From NCBI GenBank assembly GCA_003223415.1, contig QHUY01000012.1, positions 1 through 51,884 on the forward strand: 51,884 nucleotides of DNA. Reading direction: 5' to 3'. The translations under genes were made by a program, and so were the position numbers. The notes under the pieces are model-generated. The model worked only from the letters and a program-made list of their open reading frames with translations. It did not search any database and was not told the DNA's origin. How positions within the stretch are numbered: the first letter of the stretch is position 1; each line of letters begins with the position of its first letter. The stretch is from Gemmatimonadota bacterium (GTDB taxonomy: Bacteria > Gemmatimonadota > Gemmatimonadetes > Gemmatimonadales > GWC2-71-9). Shown here one piece after another: positions 15,992 to 24,329 of this stretch.

Positions 15992-17245
15992 TCAGCCTGA
16001 CCGGACACCCCAGTCAGAGGCGGGAAGCCGACTCGCCGCCCGCGACTCAGTGACAGCGGCAGCGCGAGAGCTTCCGGCCCGGTCTCGCGCGACAGCACCC
16101 GCAACGCGCCGTGCCGCCGCTCGACAACCAGCGACAAAGCGGAACAGGGGACCGAAGGCGCGCAGCGAGGTCAGCCCGACGAAGTAGAGACCCGGTACGC
16201 TGCTTTCGAACCAGTGACTCAGGATCGGAATCGACATGTCCGTCTTGATGTCGGCCCGGAGCGACGGATGAATCATCGGCAACGCGTTGACGTCCACCTT
16301 GTATCCGGTTGCCAGGATCACGTGATCCGCGCGGACCGTCGCGCCATCCGCGATGGTCGCTTCGACCTTCCCGTCCACCGCCTTCATCGTCACGACCGTC
16401 CGGGATTCGCGCAGCGTTGCCTTGCCGATGACTCTGTTCCTCAACCAGTCAGTCGCCCCAGAGAAGTAATTGCCGTTGTATCGGTCTTTGCGCTCCTGGG
16501 GGAAGCGGTAGAAGAAAAAGGGCATATGCTCCAATACCCAGTTCTGCCAACCAGGGGCGATGCTCGCGTTCGGAGCCAAGATCCGCTCGAACACGGTGCG
16601 CTCGTTCGCCCGATCAGGCCCAAGCCACGCAATGGGCCGCCGTGAGACGACCTGGACGGTGGCGCCGGCCTCGGTGAGCAGTGCGGCGTACTCAATCGCA
16701 CTCTGCCCACCACCGATAACGATGACGCGCTTGCTCATAAAGCGGCTGAAATCATTGTGGTCGCAGGAATGTGAGACCAGTCCGGCCGGGAGACCGGCGT
16801 AGGGCTCCGGTCGATTGGCATAGTAGTAGACACCGATCGCCATGACGACCGCGGCGCTCTGCACCTGGCGCCCATCTTCCAGCGTCAGGAGAAAGTGTTC
16901 GTCTTCACGCTCGATGGAAGCGACGTACGTCTCATCGACGTTCGGCACCGCCCGTTCCTGGAACCAGAGGCCATAGTCGATGAATTCCTCGATCGGGACG
17001 GGATAGCCTTTCTCATACCGCGAGTCCCTGAAGAAGCGCTCGAACCCATACTGCTGCCTTGGATCGGAGAGGTTCGTGGCCCACCAGTGGGAGCGCAACA
17101 GCATGCCTTTGGGCATGTGATGGCGCCACAGTTCCAGGGTCCGGCCAAAAACGGCTACTCGCAGTCCTCGCCCGAGGAGATGCGCGGCGGTTGAGAGGCC
17201 GTAGGGGCCCGCTCCGACCACGACCGCGTCATAGACGGCGCTCAT
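15992..17245 (-). CDS. FAD/NAD(P)-dependent oxidoreductase (flavin monooxygenase-like)
   Basis: 417 aa, soluble. The N-terminal Rossmann motif VVVGAGPYGLSTAAHLLGRG (residues 8-27) binds FAD. A second Rossmann motif, VIVIGGGQSAIEYAALL (~170-186), binds NAD(P)H. ILATGYKVD (~320) is the typical ATG motif near the end of the cofactor domains. The FMO fingerprint (FxGxxxHxxxW) is not clear, so a general NAD(P)-binding flavoprotein or lysine/ornithine-type hydroxylase relative is safer than a named substrate. The C-terminal ~30 residues are Arg/Ala-rich and probably disordered. Its start forms an ATGA overlap with the preceding ATP-grasp gene, so they are co-translated and likely act in one pathway. 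Confidence 0.85.
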   Translation of the reverse strand: MSAVYDAVVVGAGPYGLSTAAHLLGRGLRVAVFGRTLELWRHHMPKGMLLRSHWWATNLSDPRQQYGFERFFRDSRYEKGYPVPIEEFIDYGLWFQERAVPNVDETYVASIEREDEHFLLTLEDGRQVQSAAVVMAIGVYYYANRPEPYAGLPAGLVSHSCDHNDFSRFMSKRVIVIGGGQSAIEYAALLTEAGATVQVVSRRPIAWLGPDRANERTVFERILAPNASIAPGWQNWVLEHMPFFFYRFPQERKDRYNGNYFSGATDWLRNRVIGKATLRESRTVVTMKAVDGKVEATIADGATVRADHVILATGYKVDVNALPMIHPSLRADIKTDMSIPILSHWFESSVPGLYFVGLTSLRAFGPLFRFVAGCRAAARRVAGAVARDRAGSSRAAAVTESRAASRLPASDWGVRSG

Positions 17246-18450
17246 GAGAAGCTCTTCCTTAAGCGGGACAGCACTCTCCTCATCGCGTCCCGCGTGAACT
17301 CAGTGGTCGCCTTGATCGCCGGCAACGGGTCGCTCCACGCCGCGTAGTCGTAGCCCATCGGCTTGAGAAACGACAGACCAAAGTCCAGGACCGCCTGCCC
17401 CGGTGGCGCGACTCCAGGCCTGCCGCGTTGCTCGAGCGCGGCCAGCGTCGTCTCGATGTCTCCCCCGAGGTGGCGCATCCAGCCGCCGATCCGATAGCCG
17501 GCGACCTTGTCGATAGGCCCGCCGCTCGCCCACTGGTAGAGTAGATAGGGGAAGTCCACCCCGGCTCGCACCGCGACCTCAACGGACGCGGAGAGCCGGG
17601 GGTTGATCTCCATCAGGTACGGGACACCGGCACTGTCGCGCCGGAACTCGACTTCGGAATACCCTTCGAGGTCCAATTCGCGCACCAGCCGCTCCGCCTG
17701 GTCGCCGATATCAGGCGGCACTGCGATGCTCTGACGCAGGACCGACGCTCCCCCCAAGGGTGGCAGGGTACGCTTGGCCCATTGCGCGAAGCGCGCGTAC
17801 ATCTGGCCCTTCGCGTAGAGAAAGCTGACTGCCTCGCGTCTGCCGGAGAGCAGCTGTTGGAACAGCGCGACTCCTCCGAAGCGAGAGAGTGCCGCGACCG
17901 CTTCCCGCGCCTCTGCAGAGGTGGTCACGAGCTGGGGACCGACCCAGGCGCCCTGCGGTCCCTGCCACAACCATGATTCGCTCGGCTTGACCACCGCCGG
18001 AAGCCCTATTTCTCCCAGCGCCGCCGGGATCTCACTGACGGTACGCACCACGAGACTGCGCGGGACGTTCAGGCCGAGGCGCTGCGCGAGCGCTAAGGTC
18101 CGCTCCTTATTCACCGCGATGGTCAACGTCCGTTCGGCTGCCAGCGCAACACGCGCCCGTTGTTCCAGCTGCGCGCGATGCCGGCGAAGCAGGGCGATCG
18201 TGCCGTCGTGCGAGGGAATGAGCACTCGCGCGCCGGTACGCTCCAGAAAGTCCGTCAGGTGGGCAACGTAGGCGTCGGTCCCTCCTTCGGTAGGGAACAC
18301 GAAACCGCGTTGACACCAGCGCGACGAAAAGGCCGGCACGTGATTCGAGGTTTCCACCGCCGCGACACGCAGCCCCCGTCGACCGAGCGAGCGGACGGTC
18401 ACGAGCGACTGCCTCAGTCGCGCATTGAGCACCAGAGCATCGAATGCCAT
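17242..18450 (-). CDS. ATP-grasp carboxylate-amine ligase-like protein
   Basis: 402 aa from ATG 18450. The N-terminal pre-ATP-grasp domain (VLNARLRQSLVTVRSLGRRG, ~5-24) is followed by the ATP-grasp fold: NKERTLALAQRLGLNVP (~130), GLPAVVKPSESW (~165, ATP-binding Lys) and EGYSEVEFRRDSAGVPYLMEINPRLSAS (~285, metal-binding Glu/Asn, quoted around residues 275-305). It resembles the CarB-like ATP-grasp proteins that ligate a carboxylate to an amine or thiol through an acyl-phosphate. The substrate cannot be read from sequence. It overlaps the downstream flavoprotein gene by 4 nt. The gene at 29424 is another ATP-grasp protein of similar layout. The ribosome site is weak (AGGACA). Confidence 0.85.
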   Translation of the reverse strand: MAFDALVLNARLRQSLVTVRSLGRRGLRVAAVETSNHVPAFSSRWCQRGFVFPTEGGTDAYVAHLTDFLERTGARVLIPSHDGTIALLRRHRAQLEQRARVALAAERTLTIAVNKERTLALAQRLGLNVPRSLVVRTVSEIPAALGEIGLPAVVKPSESWLWQGPQGAWVGPQLVTTSAEAREAVAALSRFGGVALFQQLLSGRREAVSFLYAKGQMYARFAQWAKRTLPPLGGASVLRQSIAVPPDIGDQAERLVRELDLEGYSEVEFRRDSAGVPYLMEINPRLSASVEVAVRAGVDFPYLLYQWASGGPIDKVAGYRIGGWMRHLGGDIETTLAALEQRGRPGVAPPGQAVLDFGLSFLKPMGYDYAAWSDPLPAIKATTEFTRDAMRRVLSRLRKSFS

Positions 18451-18691
18451 TGTCGCCAGGATGTCCTGCCCGCCCGCTACAGGGCTGCTCGAAGGGTCGG
18501 CTCGATCACGGCGCGTAGTCGGATGCGCAATTCCTATGCCGCATAGGGGCGGGAGATACGCCCTGCGCGATCGCGCGTGTCGCTCTGGGGCTTGGGTGCC
18601 GGGCAAGCGTGTGGAGCGATCGGGTGCGCGCCCTGCTGCGCGTGCGCAACGGTTCCCGTTCCCATTCCCGGCCGACCCAGACGCACCAAGT
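18451..18691. other. Spacer without recognisable gene
   Basis: The 241 bases between the ATP-grasp start and the tRNA terminator hairpin hold no convincing reading frame with a ribosome site. The promoter of the ATP-grasp/flavoprotein pair must lie here, but no clear consensus was seen. Confidence 0.5.
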
Positions 18692-18717
18692 CCCAGAGCC
18701 AACGTTTGGACTCTGGG
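18692..18717 (-). terminator. Hairpin after tRNA-Ile
   Basis: Arms CCCAGAG (18692-18698) and CTCTGGG (18711-18717) are extended by CCAA/TTGG around an ACG loop on the minus strand. It lies 18 nt beyond the tRNA 3' end. No T tract follows. Confidence 0.5.
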
Positions 18718-18735
18718 GCTTGCTGCGCAGCGCAG

Positions 18736-18809
<74 letters not shown>

Positions 18810-18955
18810 GCGAGGGACTTACGCTAGGGCCGCTGCCACGTCTTCAAGATAGCCGCGTGCTTCTGGACGCGGTACTCCGCGACCGCGCCGTGCTAACCGA
18901 CTTAGCAGAGATCATCCCACCCCGTGACGACGGCCAAAGGCGGAGGCCGGCCCGG

Positions 18956-20497
18956 TCAGCGGGTGGACCGCACGACCTCGACGGTGACGCTCGTTTTCAG
19001 CCCGAGGGTGAGTTTCAGGTCCGTGGTCCCGAGCGCTATCGGCATGAATCTGAGGATTGTCGTGAGGCTGTCGGACTGCACGTCGAGGAGTTTGACGAGC
19101 TGCCACGGCGTGCTGGACTGCCGCGCCACGTTCTGAAGCGTGTGCGCCAGCGCGACCGTGGGCACGAGGTTGCCGTACTCGTCCCGGGCTTTGAGTGTGA
19201 GGGCGAACGGGACGCCGAGCTGCACGAGGATGCGGCCGCGGTCGACGCGCGCACCGTCGCGCTCGAGCGAGAGCTCCAGCGGAGCTGCGGGGAGCACCTG
19301 CAATGACTCCGGCCATTGGACCGAGTCCACCGTCGCGGTGACGACCGCCCTTCCGGCGAGCGACCCGAGCGTCACCTCCAGCCGCGCCTGTCCGGCCGAG
19401 TCGGTCACCGCACTATCGGAACTGATCTGCGCATTCTGGGCTTGAAATACCACGACCCTGCCGGGGAGGGGCCGCCCCGACGGTGCGCGCGCCTGAAAGA
19501 CGAGAGGCTCCGGGAGGCTCCAGCCCGCGAGGCCGCGTCGCCCGCCGCCAACTATGAATCCGCTCCTCGCCCTCGAGAGGGGGCCGGTGAGAAAGGCCTC
19601 GATCGAGCCCAGCAGTTGCCCGCGCACGCGAACGGCGATCCGCCCGGGCCGTCGCAGCGCCGCCGACGGGATGGTGAAGGTCGTCCGCCCCAGCGAATCG
19701 GTGGAGCGTGTGTCCGGGGCGACACCCATGTTGGCGCTTTGGGGCTGCAGCTCTACAGGTTCGTGCGTGACCGGGTTCCCGAAGGAGTCCCGGACCGCCA
19801 CTTGAACTGCGAACGGCCCCTCCTCCCGACCGAGGTCAAGCCGCAGCGGCTGGACGTCGGCCCCGGTAGGAGCGGCAGCGACCACGGTGAGTGTGATCAC
19901 CGGCCGCCCCGGCAGCAGTTCACTCCCACCGGTGAGCACCTCCAGCCGGTATGTCTGCGCCTCCCGCCCGGCCGACGCTCGAAATACCGCGAGACCGCTG
20001 TCACTCGTAACCGCCTCGATACTGCGAGCCAACCCGCCCGCGGCCCCTGAGCCGCCCCGGAGGACGAGCCTCACACCGCCCTCCGGCGTGTCACCTCGAC
20101 GTGCTTGGACCCGAAGGACCGCCTCGCTGCCCGCCGGCACGGTCACGAGGCTGGCCAGTGGGACCGCCTCAAGGCCGGCTGGGGCAAGGCGTGGTGGAGA
20201 CGCACTGGGTGGTCCAGTCGTTGGGCCAGGGCGGGGCGGCGCCGCCCGCGCCGTGCAGCCGCCGACGCTGCTGAGCACCCCCGCATCCGCACCCAGATCG
20301 CGCAAGTCGGCCCAATCTCGCTCAGTCGGGCGAAAGGCGAGACAGTTCCGGCGGATCAGGTCCGCGATCTCTCCCTTGGCGATCAGCACGCTCGAGAGCA
20401 GACGAACGAGGTCCGTCTTGCGCAACGGTTCCGAGCCTTGTGCGGTGAGGCGGCTCGGCAGCCCAAGCACGAGCAGGCAGAGGACGAGCCGCTTCAC
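18956..20497 (-). CDS. Secreted protein with several invasin/Big-like Ig domains
   Basis: 513 aa from GTG 20497, which overlaps the stop of the upstream JAMM-like gene (GTGA) and gives a classic signal peptide (MKRLVLCLLVLGLPSRLTAQ); GTG 20509 is an alternative. After the signal, residues ~30-85 are helical with two Cys (RRNCLAF, SVGGCTA). Then comes a Pro-rich linker followed by about four beta-sandwich repeats with the Big-1 signature: DSFGNPVTHEPVEL, TRSTDSLGRTTFTIP, SDSAVTDSAGQARLEV and RDEYGNLVPTVALAHTL. Such domains usually form extracellular stalks. There is no anchor motif at the C-terminus (VEVVRSTR). Translational coupling with a membrane protein suggests the two work together at the envelope. 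Confidence 0.8.
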   Translation of the reverse strand: MKRLVLCLLVLGLPSRLTAQGSEPLRKTDLVRLLSSVLIAKGEIADLIRRNCLAFRPTERDWADLRDLGADAGVLSSVGGCTARAAPPRPGPTTGPPSASPPRLAPAGLEAVPLASLVTVPAGSEAVLRVQARRGDTPEGGVRLVLRGGSGAAGGLARSIEAVTSDSGLAVFRASAGREAQTYRLEVLTGGSELLPGRPVITLTVVAAAPTGADVQPLRLDLGREEGPFAVQVAVRDSFGNPVTHEPVELQPQSANMGVAPDTRSTDSLGRTTFTIPSAALRRPGRIAVRVRGQLLGSIEAFLTGPLSRARSGFIVGGGRRGLAGWSLPEPLVFQARAPSGRPLPGRVVVFQAQNAQISSDSAVTDSAGQARLEVTLGSLAGRAVVTATVDSVQWPESLQVLPAAPLELSLERDGARVDRGRILVQLGVPFALTLKARDEYGNLVPTVALAHTLQNVARQSSTPWQLVKLLDVQSDSLTTILRFMPIALGTTDLKLTLGLKTSVTVEVVRSTR

Positions 20498-21618
20498 GGC
20501 CGCGGGCACGTCGAGCGCTCGAACTTGCGCTCCACCGCGTCAACATCGGCGTACAACGACTGGTCTCGGGCGCCGCGCGCGGAATCCCTGGACACCGGAG
20601 CACCCCGGTGCACCATGTTGTAGGCCATCCAGCGCTGTTCTACGTCTGTCAGACCGCGGGCCAGGTCGGAGCAGGCCATCCGGCGGCTTTGGAATAGGCG
20701 TGCACGGAGGTCGAAGGCGGCCGTGGCGAGGGCGACGGTATCGGCCAGGGGGTCGAGCCGGTCGGATGCTCCGAGCTGCGCCGCCGGTTGCGCCGCCGGT
20801 TCAGCTGTCGGCGAGCGGCCGTGGGACGATTCGGCGCCGCGCGCGAGGTACAATCCGAACAGCCCCAGGGCAGGCACCAAACCTGCGAGCCCGTACAAGC
20901 CGTACCGCGCCACGCGCCGGAATCGGTGAAGCTGCTGCGGCGATGTCGGGACTGGCTCCTCATCGAACTCGTCGGGAAAGAGGACCCGTGTCTGCGTCCC
21001 CTGCCCAGCGACCAGCGCCACATCGCTCGCGGCGATCACCTCTTCCTCGGTGCGGTAATTCCTCCAAGACACGACTGTGGTCTTCGGTGTGTCCGGTGGG
21101 GGTGCCTCGCCGTCTAACACCTCGTAAAATGGAAGATGCTCGCTCGCCCACTCTTGGCTCGTGGTGCGGCAGAAGAACCCCCCTGTGGGATCATCTCCGG
21201 ATGCCACGACCAACACGACGTGCCAGGGACGATCGAAAAACGTCAGGTGCGCATCCGCATCGCTGCGCGACAGCGTGGTGCCTGCGGCCGGATGGCCATT
21301 GTACCACCCCACCAGGTGGCGCCTCGTGGCCCGCAGCTCCTCATCGGCCAGCGACCAGCCTTGCGCGATCAGCCTTTTCGCGTCATGGCCCACGTTCAGC
21401 CCAGGGAGCCAGATGGTGGAATCGATGAGAACGTAGGGCTGCTCAGTCTCTGGGCAATGCAACAGGCCACCGGTCAGGAAGCCGCACTTGGTCGGCCCTG
21501 CGACCAGGTGATCGTGCACCGCCACGAGCGCCCGTTGTGTGATGAAGATGCTGAACGGTGGGTCCCCTCGCGCCGCCTCGCCAGTCGGCGTCCAGCGGAT
21601 GGACGAGGCGAGGGGCAT
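20494..21618 (-). CDS. Membrane-anchored JAB/MPN (JAMM) domain protein with degenerate active site
   Basis: 374 aa from ATG 21618 (the earliest plausible in-frame ATG; the ribosome site is weak). Residues ~25-190 look like a prokaryotic JAB/MPN fold: AVHDHLVAGPTKCGFLTGGL, then GWYNGHPAAGTTLSRSD and HLTFFDRPWHVVLVVASG. In active JAMM peptidases the zinc site is E...HxH-x7-S-x2-D. Here HPx6SxxD is kept, but the first His is Asn, and the upstream catalytic Glu appears to be Lys or Thr, so hydrolysis is unlikely. Residues ~270-290 (YGLYGLAGLVPALGLFGLYL) are a single transmembrane helix, followed by a ~90-residue helical domain with two Cys. It is coupled to the Ig-like secreted protein. A scaffolding or sensing role is inferred. 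Confidence 0.7.
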   Translation of the reverse strand: MPLASSIRWTPTGEAARGDPPFSIFITQRALVAVHDHLVAGPTKCGFLTGGLLHCPETEQPYVLIDSTIWLPGLNVGHDAKRLIAQGWSLADEELRATRRHLVGWYNGHPAAGTTLSRSDADAHLTFFDRPWHVVLVVASGDDPTGGFFCRTTSQEWASEHLPFYEVLDGEAPPPDTPKTTVVSWRNYRTEEEVIAASDVALVAGQGTQTRVLFPDEFDEEPVPTSPQQLHRFRRVARYGLYGLAGLVPALGLFGLYLARGAESSHGRSPTAEPAAQPAAQLGASDRLDPLADTVALATAAFDLRARLFQSRRMACSDLARGLTDVEQRWMAYNMVHRGAPVSRDSARGARDQSLYADVDAVERKFERSTCPRP

Positions 21619-21856
21619 TGGGCGCTCGACATACCCCGAGCGGCCTCGGGGTCCCTGGTGGCCGTCTACCAGAAGCCCCGGGGACGCGCGATGGCTCGTG
21701 GTCCCGTTTCGGACGTCGTCCACGGGGCCAGGGGGACGCAAGTTCCTTGCCCATCGTCGACGCACCGCGGCCGACAGATGCTCCCTCGAAGTGTAGCAAA
21801 TCAGTAACAAGGGCGGCTGCCATCGACGCAGCCCACCGCGAGCTCAGCAGAGACGA

Positions 21857-22807
21857 TTACGCCCTTTCGAAACGCCGGATGCGCGCTCCCCGTGCCCCCG
21901 CCTCCCCCCGCACCCCCGTGCGCGCGAGTTGGAGTGCCGCGCCCGCTCGCCCAAACAGCTCCTCCGGGTCCACCGGGGTGGCATGGACGTCGGTCAAGGC
22001 GACGTATCCCGCACACACGTCGAGCGCCGGAGGGGACACCCCGGGCTCCGGCGGCGCCGTCTCGATGGCGTCAGCCAGCCGTTCGGCGAGCCTGGCTGCC
22101 CCCTCCTCATCGGTGCCGGGAGCGAGGACCGCGAACTCGACCTCGCTCCACCACCCGATCGTGTCGGACTCTCGCGCGTAGCTGCGCAGCGCAGCTCCGA
22201 GGCGATCCCGCACCGCGGGCTCCGCCGCCGCCCCCCCCCCTCCCCCCTCCCCCGCGCCGCGTTTGCTCAATCGTCGATCCGCACCGAACACCACGCAGGC
22301 GAGCGCCGCATGCGCGCGCACCGCTGCGGCCACGACCTCGCGGGCACGGCGCTTCAGGCCGCCGCCGTTGTACAGTCCGGTCGCCGAATCCACCAACACG
22401 CCTTCCTGCGCCCGGTCCGCGCGACGCTTCGCACGTGCGTACCGGTCGATCTTCAGCAGCAGCTCCTCCGCATCGACCGGGAAGGCGAGACAGTCCCAGG
22501 CCCCGGCCCGCAACCACGCCAGGCGCTGTCCCCTGGTGACGGGCGCGGCCGTCATGCCGATAACGGGCAGGTCAGGTAGGTCTTGTCGCAGCTCCCCACA
22601 GACTGACAGGCCGTTGAGATCGGGCAGGTCGGTCGCCAGGAGCACGAGGTCGGGCCGCGCGCTCACCGCCCGCTCCAGTGCTTCGGCGCCGGTCGCGACC
22701 CGCAGCACGCGGTATCCCGCCGGCTCGAGCACGGTCTCCAGCGAGCGCGCCGAGTATTCATCGCCGCTGGCAACGAGTGTCAGACCACCAGGAGACGAAG
22801 TCGCCAA
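21857..22807 (-). CDS. Degenerate receiver plus degenerate GGDEF domain protein
   Basis: 316 aa from TTG 22807 (no ATG/GTG nearby; GAGGAG lies upstream but is distant). Residues ~8-120 have receiver topology (LTLVASGDEYSARSLETVLE, PDLVLLATDLPDLNGL, GAWDCLAFPVDAEEL). The phospho-acceptor Asp position is Ala (LLATDLP), and the conserved Lys is lost (AFPVD instead of KP). Residues ~135-316 follow a GGDEF domain (SATGLYNGGGLKRR, ALACVVFGADRRL), but the signature is SEVEF and the metal/GTP residues are absent. Diguanylate cyclase activity is therefore unlikely, and it may act as a binding or partner protein. It is a clear paralogue of the protein at 28456. A C10 tract (22231-22240) encodes GGGG. 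Confidence 0.78.
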   Translation of the reverse strand: MATSSPGGLTLVASGDEYSARSLETVLEPAGYRVLRVATGAEALERAVSARPDLVLLATDLPDLNGLSVCGELRQDLPDLPVIGMTAAPVTRGQRLAWLRAGAWDCLAFPVDAEELLLKIDRYARAKRRADRAQEGVLVDSATGLYNGGGLKRRAREVVAAAVRAHAALACVVFGADRRLSKRGAGEGGGGGAAAEPAVRDRLGAALRSYARESDTIGWWSEVEFAVLAPGTDEEGAARLAERLADAIETAPPEPGVSPPALDVCAGYVALTDVHATPVDPEELFGRAGAALQLARTGVRGEAGARGARIRRFERA

Positions 22808-22812
22808 AGTGC

Positions 22813-22935
22813 TCAGGCGCGCTCCTCGAGAATGCGCAGGGTGATCGGCATTAGAGCTGCCGAGCGCGCCTCGGGCGTCGCCGACTGGGTGAGGCTGCGC
22901 TGATATTCAAGGAAGGTGCACGGCGTTGGGGACAT
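22813..22935 (-). CDS. Possible small protein (40 aa)
   Basis: ATG 22935 follows GAGGG. The frame ends 5 nt before the TTG start of the degenerate receiver-GGDEF gene and fills the gap between it and the phosphatase gene. The third codon position is strongly G/C, as in real genes here. No motif is recognised; the sequence ends ITLRILEERA. It could be a small regulator or chance. Confidence 0.4.
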   Translation of the reverse strand: MSPTPCTFLEYQRSLTQSATPEARSAALMPITLRILEERA

Positions 22936-22966
22936 CCCTCGGTGCACACCCAGCGGGAATCCCGGG

Positions 22967-23527
22967 TCAGGGACGATCCGACCCTTTACCCACGGCCCGG
23001 GGCGGCGAAGCTGACCAGGAGCGCAGCGCCGCCAACTGCCGGCGGGTGAGACTGACAACCGGTCGAGCCGCGCACATCCTCCCGATCGCCGCATCCAGGC
23101 TTTCCCCCGCTCGCCTCGCCCGCCAGGCGCAATAGAGCGTCGGCGCGCGGCCCATCCCCGCCCCGCAAAAAATCAGGATGGTGCGGCCTTGCTCGCGCGT
23201 CATATCGAGAAAGCCGCATCCCGCCGCGAACTGCTCCGGTGTGGGAGCGTGACGGTCCGCCACAGGGAGCCAGAGCAGCTGCTCGACGCTGGTCGTCCAC
23301 CGGGGCGGCGGCCCTTCCCGCAGGAGGCAGACAGCGGCCGTCACCCCGGCGCGGCACAACTCATGCCAACACCGTCGTGAGGGGATGCCGCCGACCCAGA
23401 TCCCGGGCTCCACCAGCGTGGGGCGGCGTACGGCGCTGTCGTTGCGTGCCGCCAGCAGCGCGAGTCGCGCCGTCCGCACGATGGGAAGGGAGATCACGAT
23501 GCGGTGCGACTCGGAGAGGAGGGTCAC
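22967..23527 (-). CDS. Dual-specificity-type protein phosphatase
   Basis: 186 aa, cytoplasmic. The Cx5R phosphatase loop is visible as ILIFCGAGMGRAPTLYCAW (residues ~117-135), with nucleophilic Cys and phosphate-binding Arg. The residue before the Cys is Phe instead of the usual His, and Ser/Thr after Arg is shifted (RAPT). A general-acid Asp candidate lies in LPVADRHAPTPEQFA (~88-102). The N-terminal part (LVEPGIWVGGIPSR) matches the beta strands at the start of DSP domains. Targets may be phosphotyrosine or phosphoserine proteins or phospholipids. Start GTG 23527 overlaps the stop of a possible 26-residue upstream frame. It is probably co-transcribed with the small frame and the receiver-GGDEF gene downstream. 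Confidence 0.8.
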   Translation of the reverse strand: MTLLSESHRIVISLPIVRTARLALLAARNDSAVRRPTLVEPGIWVGGIPSRRCWHELCRAGVTAAVCLLREGPPPRWTTSVEQLLWLPVADRHAPTPEQFAAGCGFLDMTREQGRTILIFCGAGMGRAPTLYCAWRARRAGESLDAAIGRMCAARPVVSLTRRQLAALRSWSASPPRAVGKGSDRP

Positions 23528-23604
23528 GGGACGATCACACCCTCGCGGGTCGCGTGGCGCAGACGCCCCGCCATGTAGCGGATGTACAACGTCGGATCTG
23601 TCAC
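23524..23604 (-). CDS. Possible 26-residue leader peptide
   Basis: GTG 23604 to TGA 23524, reading MTDPTLYIRYMAGRLRHATR and six more residues. Its stop overlaps the GTG of the phosphatase gene (GTGA), the coupling arrangement used throughout this window. No ribosome site is obvious and no family is recognised. It may equally be leader DNA. Confidence 0.3.
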   Translation of the reverse strand: MTDPTLYIRYMAGRLRHATREGVIVP

Positions 23605-23635
23605 AAAGTGAAACTATCCATCCCGGCGCGGCGTG

Positions 23636-24325
23636 TCACTCCGCGTTGACATGGGTCGCGGCCTCGCGCAGAGGCACGAACGTCACCATGCGGCGGAATA
23701 GCCGGTACCGCTCGGTGCGGCGCACGTAGGGCGCGAAGCCTGCCCGTTCGCACCCCTTGAGCGACGCCACGTTGACTTCGTCCACGAAGGTGACCACCCA
23801 GCGCGCGCCGAACTCGCGCGCCCGCTCGGCGATCTGCGCCATCGCGCTCGACATGATCCCTTGTCCCCGGTACGCCTCCGGGGTGTAGGCTCCCTCCAGC
23901 AACGCCTCGTCGGGACCGAGGCGTGGGTAGAGGTTGCCGAAGAACGCCCGCACCCGGTCGTTCTCGCTCGCGGGGATGAGCCATTGCATGTAACAGGGCT
24001 CGGCCTCCCCGTCGACAGCGATGTGGCAGGTCCGGACGCCGGATTGGAGCAGACGCGCTTGGGCCAAGCGATGATACACCTGGTCGTCCGAGAGGCCGGG
24101 GTGTCGGACGTCGAGGCACGAGAGATCATCACCCGGCAGGAGGGGCCGCACGTGGATGGGCCGTTTCGCTGCGGGTGCCGCGAACGGCACGGTGAGGTCG
24201 CGCCGCAGGCCAAGCGAGACCGCGTTGGAGTAGATGCGGTAAGCAACCGCCCGAGACACCTTCCGCGCGCGCCCGGTAATCGCCAGGTGCAGCAGGTCGC
24301 GCACTCTCCGCAGGAATCCCACCAT
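23636..24325 (-). CDS. GNAT-family N-acetyltransferase
   Basis: 229 aa, soluble. The acetyl-CoA loop is AYTPEAYRGQGIMSSAMAQI (residues ~143-162; R/Q-x-x-G-x-G/A motif), followed by strand ARWVVTFVDEVNVASLKGCERAG, the usual beta5/alpha5 end of GNAT domains. The N-terminal 50 residues are basic and helical (VRDLLHLAITGRARKVSRAVAYR). In polysaccharide loci such enzymes acetylate amino sugars or act on lipid-linked intermediates; that role is inferred from the adjacent UDP-GlcNAc 2-epimerase 4 bp upstream, with which it is probably co-transcribed. Confidence 0.82.
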   Translation of the reverse strand: MVGFLRRVRDLLHLAITGRARKVSRAVAYRIYSNAVSLGLRRDLTVPFAAPAAKRPIHVRPLLPGDDLSCLDVRHPGLSDDQVYHRLAQARLLQSGVRTCHIAVDGEAEPCYMQWLIPASENDRVRAFFGNLYPRLGPDEALLEGAYTPEAYRGQGIMSSAMAQIAERAREFGARWVVTFVDEVNVASLKGCERAGFAPYVRRTERYRLFRRMVTFVPLREAATHVNAE

Positions 24326-24329
24326 AGCC

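Noticed and set aside
20494-21618. JAB-domain antiphage or ubiquitin-like deconjugation system
   Set aside because: There is no E1, E2 or ubiquitin-like gene beside it and the zinc site is degenerate.
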